Assembly (NCBI RefSeq): GCF_000208865.1
Contig: NC_018398.1
Location: 1,860,001-1,924,000 of the forward strand
DNA from: Neospora caninum Liverpool
Lineage: Eukaryota > Apicomplexa > Conoidasida > Eucoccidiorida > Sarcocystidae
DNA: 64,000 nt
Direction: 5' to 3'
A model generated the notes under the pieces. The model saw only the letters and a program-made list of their open reading frames with translations. It had not been told where the DNA came from and did no database searches. The stretch's first letter is position 1, and the number at the start of each line of letters is the position of its first letter. This document shows, one piece after another, positions 12,501-20,862 of the stretch. The translations under genes and the position numbers were made by a program.

Positions 12501-13780
12501 GGGACGACCGGAGACTCACTGGAGCGCGTGTCCGTCGTCCCCGGAAGCGAGAAGAGCGGAGATACGGGCGAAAGAGTGCTGGACGTTGCAGCGGTCGCCG
12601 CGGAGTACGGAATGCCGTTCTTCTGAGGAGACAACTGGGCGAGATGTGCGGCATGCGCGAGAGTGCAGTCGCGTTTCTGCTGCGCCTGGCAGGCCAGAAG
12701 AAGCCGATGCTGCAAATGCGACAACTGCCACTGACGGGCTGAACGTTCCACTGCCTTCCGCGCCGTCGCCGGTTCTTTTTCGCGCCCTGCCAGCCCGGGT
12801 GCGGAAAGCCGTCCGTGACCTTCTCCGTCGAACTGCCCCGGAGGCGAGGGTGTGCTCACCGGCACCGCGTAGGGAACGGCGGAGGGAAACGTCTGAGCCG
12901 CGAGAGAGGTTCCAGGATCAGTCCGCCCCGTCCCTGGCTGGGTCAGAAGCTGCGAGGGCCCCGAGACAGGCGGTGAAGCTGCCGACACGCCCGCTTGTCG
13001 CAGGCGTTCCTGGAGAACCAGCTGGAACAAATGCTGCCGCTGCTGAAGGAGGTGAGCCTGCAAAGGATCTCGCCCCGCTGTCGCTAGCGCGCTTAGGTTC
13101 GCCTGCGCGTTTACGTTCGCTTGTGGGTTTTGGTTCGACCCTGTGTTCTGTCCAGTTGCACGTGCCCAAGTCGGCTCGGATTTCTTCTCGTTTTGAACAA
13201 CAGAGGCGGTGGCGTCTCGCGCACTCCCGTGTGTGTGCAGGCGAGGCGGCGCAGACGCCAAGGAGGCTGATGGGTCCACGGCAGGCAGCGACTTGCCACT
13301 GGCCGCGGAGCCCGCAGCCGCGGCGCGGGGGAGCTGGAGAGGAGATGCCTCAGGCTGGAGAAGTCGAAGCGACGAGAGCACGTTCAGACTGTTTGCCTTC
13401 TTCTCTTCATCTGGCCCTCTCAACAGTTGATTTAATGAGGCGAGCAGGGTTGGTAAGTCGGGAACCGAAGTCGCCGAAGTCGCTGAAGTCGCCGCAGCAG
13501 CGCCGTTCGCTGGCCACGCTGTCGGGCACGACGACACCCGTTGCTCGAGGGGAACCTGGGAATTGACAAACGCGCGAGGCGCGAAGGAGTCCGCGGCCGA
13601 ACTCACTCTTTTGCAAGCGGAACTCCCAGCAAGCGGCTTCTGTTCTTCGCCTCCGTTTTGACTCGGCGGAGACACACGCCTGGCCGCTTGGGGCTGAATC
13701 GGAGCAACGCCGAGCTCCGGCGGGCACAGACCGTGGCTCTGCCGCCGCTTTAACAGCGCAAGCAAGTCGAACGCATCCAT
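9599..13780 (-). CDS. Large low-complexity hypothetical protein (1393 aa), probably nuclear
   Basis: A single uninterrupted frame. The open frame extends upstream to 13867, but that codon is GTG, so I use the first ATG, at 13780 (MDAFDLLALLKRRQ). I recognise no family. Visible features: a Gln-rich segment near residues 270-290; a compact cysteine cluster 'CPDCGGRASQCQC' near residue 565, which could bind zinc; an alpha-helical stretch near residues 925-970 (EEYHKAVRLISQQG, then an Ala/Val run); and a basic 'PKRRRLRT' patch near residue 980 that resembles a nuclear localisation signal. Long Ala/Gly/Ser/Pro/Glu-rich stretches separate these. The last 150 or so residues have odd composition and end in TA-repeat-derived 'FPIYIYK'. 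The true stop could therefore lie earlier, through an undetected 3' intron. Confidence 0.65.
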   Translation of the reverse strand: MDAFDLLALLKRRQSHGLCPPELGVAPIQPQAARRVSPPSQNGGEEQKPLAGSSACKRVSSAADSFAPRAFVNSQVPLEQRVSSCPTAWPANGAAAATSATSATSVPDLPTLLASLNQLLRGPDEEKKANSLNVLSSLRLLQPEASPLQLPRAAAAGSAASGKSLPAVDPSASLASAPPRLHTHGSARDATASVVQNEKKSEPTWARATGQNTGSNQNPQANVNAQANLSALATAGRDPLQAHLLQQRQHLFQLVLQERLRQAGVSAASPPVSGPSQLLTQPGTGRTDPGTSLAAQTFPSAVPYAVPVSTPSPPGQFDGEGHGRLSAPGLAGREKEPATARKAVERSARQWQLSHLQHRLLLACQAQQKRDCTLAHAAHLAQLSPQKNGIPYSAATAATSSTLSPVSPLFSLPGTTDTRSSESPVVPPGQPQRAGGAETARGRSTGPAGARGLKAIPCRPVGTPVSGDLAPPHAVKAVRKKGFLVSVPKPKRQRQSLPGGAAAPALLPEKENAETAAATAAAVAAAVADAVVVSPTGEGAQEDFAGWVRRSMRPSRPTLRVRCPDCGGRASQCQCGGRAGSWGLIARKAQFRRLASSPETALEGRLKAEERPAEDGEGFPSVATQNKHKKRRTGGVIQPVAKATGKLPGVSRLEAGEATGAAKAEHEERFEPSPHRGGATPAAWSAVGLPSAAFAALAAAEKGSEAGEACVAGVSLGTGEHAAGAFEGKTSETRAAALEGSEKAPKKPDALGKKKAAAGTQPKLGSTNEALSKRNRATDRLPETDEKTCLTGRGLPENRGTHVGNVTMGPASRSLHDARHMGTKRLPTAQQTPRPVDAGAERCLRLVSPFFADLRGISGFRSLQVHVPRAESSGKQASRTERLLGQSCMPRAVAGRPDTAGVSALVWGPWKPRGVLEEAEKRDIHLNTLTEEYHKAVRLISQQGAYVLTAVGPPAVVAAAAVAHAVKATDDSEDESRVPKRRRLRTNTRFALHSRDFPVICMPTSAPCASCPSIDRKLEIAEEGEPTVKETKVKTEDGCEVTRKHAECRERAGGTGEPAETAGRLTGGGPLEAQPAVAEVHESISGKKKERDEESETGTEAIKANREGDLGPDSEDVLTAPSRESETEEESIRDTDAGVEEEGKADADPQPAALEHDRRRTIYPRMARDAFCFLAAERQTESAQDLLASPPEGACLCNAWPWQRSQDKGSRAEVGGGGVDACVSRMGVYGSRFHAWVRRCSRCCQTAIPQVVRKRTRPVVVQGPFGVIPISRVSLTRLFSHRQHYRKSMHRDAPKERGNRVPDSHNRGETLDHVGGRRTRACATCATVYIQQPVEMRHPSPGHVSVSPPVFLLCVFRVPHSRRYQSKFTSISTSFPIYIYKVLHVLSVLSART

Positions 13781-15195
13781 TGTGGAAGTCAAAAAAAAGA
13801 AAAGGAAAATTGTGCACGAACAGCAGCGACAAAGCGTACGCCGGGTTCGAACGGCAGGGCGCTTCACAACACCGTGAAGCGCATGCAGCGGCCGTCGCTA
13901 GCCTTTGGCCGTTTCGCTGCAGCCGGCGAGCAGCCTGGCCGCTTTTTGCAGTCGAGTCCCCAACTGCGATTCAAGCGAACAGAGTGATGCACTTTTCCAT
14001 GCCTTCGCCCGTTTCTGGAGACGGCGTTTTCGCCTCCAAACAAGGCGTCCGGTGATTTGCACAGTCTCTCGCGTGGAGCGGCGCACCACTGCACACTGCG
14101 ACACAAACCCCGACAAGCACACAACGGGGGCTGTCGCATCTACTGGCAGGACTCGCAAAGAATGGCTCGGGAAATCTCCAAGCGATTCTCGCTCTTCACT
14201 TTGGAGCTCGCTTCACGGGGACATGGAGCGGCAACCAAGCCCCCAAGTTCATCGCTTCGGCACAGACTAGTTTCGCATCTAACGAAAATGGCAGTGTACG
14301 ACACAGCGGCTGTCTCGTGTGAGAGGCGACGGTGGGAAAGAGCAAGCTCGAGAGCAGAGAGGGCTCTCCGCGCTTTGCGGGTTCAGATCTCTTCAGAGAA
14401 TGATCCGAACCGCTGAAGAAGTTGCGGGCACTCAGTTTCTTGCACGGCTCGAACCGCGTTCGGACAATGCATCAGAAGCTTTCTGTCGCCCCTGCGGCGC
14501 GTGAGGGTAAACCGCGAAGGGTAGTTTATTGATAGTCGAGCCCTGAGGTGAGAAATGTGGTTTTGAGGGGAATCAAGTTAAGATGCTGTGTGTGACTCGA
14601 GAAGCTTTTATCTACGTTACATGTGGGGCCGCCTGAACTGTAGTCACTGCGCGTCATCCAGTCGGCCTCTTAACAAAAAGTAGACCACAGGCAGGCGAAT
14701 GCTGCACAAAGTCTATTCACCCCGATGTGTTTCGAGGAGGGCGCTGTATCGGTCAGGACCGCCTGAAACGGCGAGTTTCGGCCTTCACGGATCCACCCGA
14801 AACCACCACGCAAACAGCATTTTCGGTGTCCCACTGATGTAAGAAAGGCCTTAGTTGCTTCAGGGGGGGTAGGGGTAGGGGGGGGGGAGGGGGGTTATTG
14901 CCTTTCTATTCTAGCGATACTCTCAAGAAGCGTTTAACGCCGCAGCGTGGTCTGTCAACTCCGTTGGTACGAAAGGAAACCTCTCGAGTTTTTACGCGCC
15001 TTCGCCCCGACGCTGTATCCTGCACATGCACTCTATTAAAAGAAGATCGGGTGACACCAAAGGGAAACGTCCGGCGAGCGCCTGTGTGTTTTGGGTTCTT
15101 GGACCTCTGTCAGCCAGTATCAGCTGACTGCATACACTCTGTTGATGCTTCCCTTCTGCAAATCCTCCACGGCGGCGAATCAGGAACGGCGGCCG
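13781..15195. other. Intergenic region with G-rich tract
   Basis: It lies between the start of the 1393-aa gene and the end of the CBM25-HAD gene, both on the minus strand. No exon is convincing. It holds the G-run at 14863-14894 and presumably the promoter of the 9599-13780 gene. Confidence 0.5.
14863..14894 (+). repeat. G-rich tract, candidate G-quadruplex
   Basis: Runs of 7, 4, 10 and 6 or more G separated by single TA or A steps on the plus strand. This satisfies the usual four-run G-quadruplex pattern. It is about 330 bp beyond the 3' end of the CBM25-HAD gene. Confidence 0.8.
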
Positions 15196-16002
15196 CTACA
15201 GGTCAGGGATCGTTTTGTCGAACTTGAAGTAAAGAAGACCATCCAAAATGCCTCCTGACCGACCGACAGAGGGAAACGCACACGTGCAGATGCACGAAAA
15301 TAAGCCTACGATACAGAGGGTGGATGCAAGCGTACAGATCCAAGCCACCAGGTGGGATAGGATCCGCCCACGGGGCACAAATGGTGAGACGGATGGAGGT
15401 GCGCGCGACGCGCAAAGCGATCTCAAAGGCCTTCAACCCTCATGGAACATCCCTTTCTCTCGCTGAATGTGCATACCCATCTCACGCATGCAATGACATT
15501 AGAGAAATACGTGTATATGCGCCGAGGCGGTTAGATAGATACAGCTAAGCAGGTAAATGTGTTACGTACTCTGTCTCTCCATTTCCTCGGGCAGCTGTCT
15601 ATGAACCTGTTTCCCTGTTTATCCGCGTGCACGGTCTTAGGCACGGTAAAACCGGCGGTCGGACGAACATCGCGTGTCGCAGTCCACCGCAACTGCTAAG
15701 AAACTGTACCAACAGGAAACATTTCTTGCGTGGTTTGACGCACCTGCGCAGTCGTGCTGGGCGAAACACACCTGAGGCGGATGACAGCCAGCAAGGCAGA
15801 AAAAAGTATACATACACCGGGGTATACGCGCAAATTCAGACACGGAAGACGCACACACATACTAGATACGCCTTTTTTTTGAACCACTTGGGTAGGATGT
15901 TCTAGAGGGCGAGAAAACGATCCACAGCTGCCTACGCAAGTTTCGCGGGATACGCGTTGGTGCGTACGAGCCCCTTTGTGGACTCTCGGATACCGAGCCG
16001 AC

Positions 16003-16044
<42 letters not shown>

Positions 16045-16818
16045 TGATATAAGTGTAGGTGTAGTGGCGCGGCGAGTTGAACTACTTCGCTGTCTGATTT
16101 CTCTGCATACTTTTGGACTCACGTCCCATAAAAAATGTGGCCAGAGACGCGGTGTGACTTACATGCTTGGTGGGCCGCAGCGTTCGCAAGTGAGCAGGAG
16201 CCAGGAAGTCTCTTTCGTCCGCATCGACGGTCACCCGTCCGTGGCGGGCGCTCGCGTTTGTGAGTTCGTCCACCATTGCCTCGCCTGCAGCTCGTGAGGC
16301 CTCGTCTGAGCACTGCCGGTCATGAAAGTTTTGCAGAAAGTCGCGCAGTTCTGGTTGCGCATTCCGAACGCAGACGCCGAGAATCCCGGGATCGCAAAAC
16401 ATGTCGATGTCGTTCCCACTGTCGCCTGCGACGACGGTCTGCATGCACAGGCAGCCCACAGAAACCACAGGCTTCCCCACACACGCAGCAGGTTTTCCGA
16501 ATCGCGCGTTAACGGGGCGACATGTTCTAGCCACGTGTGCGTTTGGGCAGGTACACACACCTGCCCAAACGCACACCGTCTCACGTGGACATTCCTGTGA
16601 AGTGTGTCACTCGATAGAACGGCGACGAAAGTCGGTCCGGTGCATGCAGCCGTACTCGGGACTTGTCGAAGCCGAGCTGCTCCATCACGAAGAGCGAGGC
16701 GTTCAACTTTCCTCCTGCACAGCGACAAGACACCCTTCTATCGAGTGATGAACTGCTGACCCACTTGTGTATATATATGGACCCATGATGTCACGCATGG
16801 AACATACATACATGTATC

Positions 16819-16898
<80 letters not shown>

Positions 16899-19800
16899 TA
16901 TGCATACATATGCATACATCTATACATATGAATATATTACGTGAATGTGTTGACATGTGTCCCTGTACCTGGAAAAATCTCTATCCGTAAACACGCTTGC
17001 ATCCGTATCTGGGTATCTGCCTGCGTATACGCGTCGGCCTTCGCGCAGATATCTCTCTCTCTGCACATGTGGATGTGGTGCTCAAAAACCGGTTTTCTCT
17101 GACCTGCTTTGGGAAGGATGTCGAGATATCTCCAATCTCCACCGCCGCTCACACAGACCTTCTTGCTGCGAGAGTCAATCAACGAGCGTAGATAGGCCAC
17201 AGCTGTCGCTTCCGTCGGCTGTCCATTCTGTGTAGGTTGGAGGTCGGGACTTGTGCATGCGTCCGTCTTGCTCGGGGGCGCATGCAAGGCCGCGTGGACG
17301 AGGTTCAGAGGCACAGACACCGACAGACGAAAGGGATCGTAGAATGCATTTCCGTTCACGTGACAACCCACCATCGTCGCCTGGAAATGCAGAAAAACAC
17401 CAAACCCCAGGGCACACAACACACAGATCGCGTCTTTGAAACCCACGCCTTGCACAGTCAGACGCTCAGAGACCCACGAACATTCAAACAAGTGTACATC
17501 ACGCGAGCGAGAGAGGAGAGAGAAAGGAGGCACCGACGCCACGGCATATACCGTCTTAGCTCTTGCCGTAGAAGTACAGACGTGTCGAACGGCGTGACTG
17601 GTTGGCCTGCGCGTCGAGCGTTTGCTAATCGGAAACGTCCGGAAATAGGAATGTGCACGTCTGAGCCCACGACCGCGCAACTCCACAGGCATGCATCGGC
17701 GACTCAATTCTATCGGCTGCTTTTTTGCCTAGGGAAGCAACAGGGAGAGAGAGACGCGCCGCGTGCACGTGGAGGTGCACGTGCCGTCGCGCGTCCCGAG
17801 GCCAGCAGGTCTAGACGTTTTTGCCCCGCCGAATCACAGACGAAACGCGCAGGAAATTGGCAGAAAATTGGGACGGATGAGTCTCTGGAATCTCGAAGAG
17901 GTCTGCCATCCTCACTTTCACTTCGCTCTCCACTGCGCGCCGATCAAACTGACCCCGAATGCGGCTCTTCCACGTTTCATCAAAGTGCGCATGAGCCCTC
18001 GTGGGACACCACAGGGGCGCGTTCAACCCCGCACAGTCTGCGGCCTCTGCTCAGGCGAGACAAAAGCGGCGCGCACAGGCAAAAGGATGCACACTACCGG
18101 CCCGCCGAACGCGACCGAAGCACGCGAGACCAAAGAAACAGCGTCCACAGGACACGAAAGACACCGCGAGGAAAAACAGCTTGCAGGCACACAGCCTGGC
18201 TAGACACTCAGCCTCTAAGTGCCCGTCGGCGCGACGGACTTGCCCTGTCACCCGTGCCGCTGATTCGAAGAAGGGCGAATTCTCTAGGCACGGATGGGCG
18301 CAAAAAAACCGAGACGCATTCACGTAGACGCACGCATATATATATATATATATATTCATATATATAAATATATATGAATACATATAAATATATATGAATA
18401 CATATAAATATATATGAATATATATAAATATATATGAATATACATAAATATATGTATGTAGAAATGGTGTTAGTGAAAGGCGAATTCACCAGAGAAGGCG
18501 CAACGCTCAACAGGAAAGGACACAGAGTACCCTGTGATTCATCTCGTGTTGCCACATCAGACCTGCTCGACGATGAAGACGATACCACGTTCATGTATAT
18601 AAGATATGCCTATATAGAGGTTTTACTGGGTGCTTCCGGTGTTCGTGTATAAGTGCGAAGTTTTTTGCGGTTCTCGACACATCGAAATCCCAGCGGACTA
18701 TGCTCCAGCATACAGCAAAGAACCAGAGTTAGAATGCGTCGTAAAAGGGTGAGAAACCCGCCTCGCGCAATGACTCTGTTTTTTCGAGAACGGACCTTCG
18801 CATGCCTCCTGTTCTGCCGCGTCCAGGCCAGGTATGTCCGACTTTGACGCCGCTGTTCCAGGGAAGGAGTAAATTTCAGTTCCGACTCTGAGCGCAACGT
18901 CCACATGCAAAACAGGGAAACCCTGGCGACATAATGCTTCGCACTGACTTGAGGCGGTCCCGCGTTTCTCTCTGCCTCCGCAGCCTTTCTCGGATGAGGC
19001 TGGGACGGGTCAGCTTGTCTCTGATGTCTCCTTCCTCTGTCGTTTCCTGCACACCGCAGCCTTACCCGAGAATCGCGTACGCGGGACGAGGCAGCTGTTT
19101 CTCTCCAGCTACATTCAGAAAGTCTTTTAAGTTTCGGCCCGTGTTGTAGACCTGAGGGGCAACGACACCGGGAAAACGCATGCGTCGCAGAACTTCCATC
19201 GATCACGGGTGCCATGACTACGAAGACGAAGGAACGCCTGGACAATGCGTTTCTTCTAGGAGAGCGCGCGTGGATCTTCCATTGGCGAAAATGCAGCCGC
19301 ACGCACACACGCGGAGACACGTATCGTGTAGAAACAAGCGCCTGTCCCTACCACATCGATGCGGCCTCTCAGACTTCCCGACCTTGCACATACGCAGCCG
19401 CAAACCCATTTATACGCTACTGACATCTATCCACATTCCAATATGTATGGATTCACATAAACACGTCTATGAGGGGCGGACGCGAGCTGCGGAAACAAGC
19501 CTCCGAAACGCGACTTGATCCTTTCCGTTGCCAGTTGCGTGTGCGAGTGAAGCCTCGAAGTCGAAATCCGCGCATGCAGGGGGCATCGGATATATCGGCT
19601 GACGCACTGTCGGCGCGGCCGCACTGGGGTAGAAAGCCACTTCGACTGCCAGTGTCTCTCGCGTGCACCACCGTGTCTACTCACGAGCTGCGAGCCTCTC
19701 CACAGGTGTCTGAGGTTCCAGTGCTTTTTCAGCAGCCAGAGATAGTGGTCATGGCCCAGCAGAGTGCCGTCGAGATCGGACACGAGGAGACAGGGCGGCT

Positions 19801-20620
19801 CCTCGAGAGAGGCGAGTTCGCCGGAAGCAAGAACGGCGACCACGCGACGAAGAGGTGCCGCAGCGTTGGAGCCGCTCGTCCGCGCGTGGATGTCGTGGCC
19901 AGCGAGGAAGTTCCGGGAGGAAGAAGTCCGTGCGCGTGTCGGCATGAAGTCCGGCATCCCTGGCTTCGCGCCGTCCGTGCCGGAAGTGCAGAAGCGCAGC
20001 AGGTAGTTCTGGGTGCTAAGGAGAAAAGCGAGTTAGAGAGAGACGGCACAGAGAGAGAAGCCAGCGAGAGGGGGCTGGAGCCAGAAAAAGGGGGTGAGGG
20101 AACAGAGCAGGAGGTAGAGGGAGTCCGAGGCAGATGGCGGGAATGGCGCGGCGAGGGGTGACGCAAATGACAGAAACAGGGAGGGCCGGCGCACCCCAGG
20201 GACGAAATAAGTTCGCCACTGGAAGGCGTGGAACGAAGATCAGCTGTGAAACCTTGTACGCTGTCCCTCGCACTGCGTGCATCCGTATGAAGGCAGCAGT
20301 GGGTGTACGTATATAGCGATATGCCGCGTGTATAGACAGCGGGAATCGACTTACTCGGGGGAGCATGCGCCCGGACAGGGGTTGTCCCACTGACTGCGTT
20401 CGCCGTTGCAGCAGACGAACTCGAGGCACACCACGCGAGGGTCGAGCAGGATCTCACACGCTTGCCAGTCGTCGCGGCCGTGCTCTGCACAACTCTGGCC
20501 AGAAAACGAACAAAGAGCGAAACGGAATGGGCATCCGCGCACATCGCATCTTGTCGTCAGCCAGCTGCATGCATACGCACGCACATACTCCTAGTTGTGG
20601 GCATGTCTCCATATAAGTAC

Positions 20621-20663
<43 letters not shown>

Positions 20664-20862
20664 TGCCTGTGTGTCGAGTAAGTCGTTGCGTTCTGTCGCT
20701 TACCTCCATTGTCTGATCCTGCCACGGCAGCTTCTGGCCATTTTCCAGGTGTTGTTGAAAGTGCAGGACTGCAGGCTTCCATCCTGTCTGGTAGTAGAAT
20801 TGAAACAAAAGAGGCTCTGTGTTGGAGCCAGGCGGAGTGATGACGTACGCGGTCGTGGACAT
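15196..20862 (-). CDS. CBM25-like starch-binding module fused to sucrose-6-phosphate-phosphatase-type HAD hydrolase
   Basis: Exons, minus strand: 20862-20704, 20494-20355, 20015-19685, 19151-19066, 18887-about 18714, about 17997-17850, 17227-17104, 16714-16656, 16438-16163, 15771-15744 and 15254-15196. The junctions between exons 5 and 6 and between 6 and 7 are tentative; the rest keep phase with GT/AG ends. Exons 1-3 encode a CBM25-like fold: '[15 protein letters not shown]', '[17 protein letters not shown]' and 'NYLLRF'. Then come the HAD motifs of the sucrose-phosphate phosphatase family: 'SDLDGTLLG' (nucleophile and acid/base Asp, residues 180 and 182), 'VYNTGRN', 'VGTEIY', the motif III Lys in 'GGKLNAS', '[11 protein letters not shown]', and the C-terminal '[11 protein letters not shown]'. 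The start ATG at 20862 directly opens the module. I see no signal peptide, so it is probably cytosolic, where amylopectin granules form. The substrate may be a sugar phosphate or phosphorylated glucan. Confidence 0.85.
16008..16042. repeat. (TA)n microsatellite
   Basis: A TA run in the intron between exons 9 and 10 of the CBM25-HAD gene. Confidence 0.95.
16828..16902. repeat. Long (TA)n microsatellite
   Basis: About 75 bp of nearly pure TA with AAATA and TG breaks, in the intron between exons 7 and 8 of the CBM25-HAD gene. Confidence 0.95.
18334..18452. repeat. AT-only array with 20-bp period
   Basis: A (TA)n run passes into about five copies of a 20-bp unit containing cataaatatatatgaat. 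It lies in the region between the tentative exons 5 and 6 of the CBM25-HAD gene. This is a true minisatellite rather than simple slippage. Confidence 0.85.
20619..20664. repeat. (TA)n microsatellite
   Basis: A TA run in intron 1 of the CBM25-HAD gene, between 20704 and 20494. Confidence 0.95.

Noticed and set aside
10538..13566. Long plus-strand ORFs opposite the 1393-aa gene
   Set aside because: Antisense shadows of a GC-rich coding frame; Arg/Pro-rich with no start context or domain.
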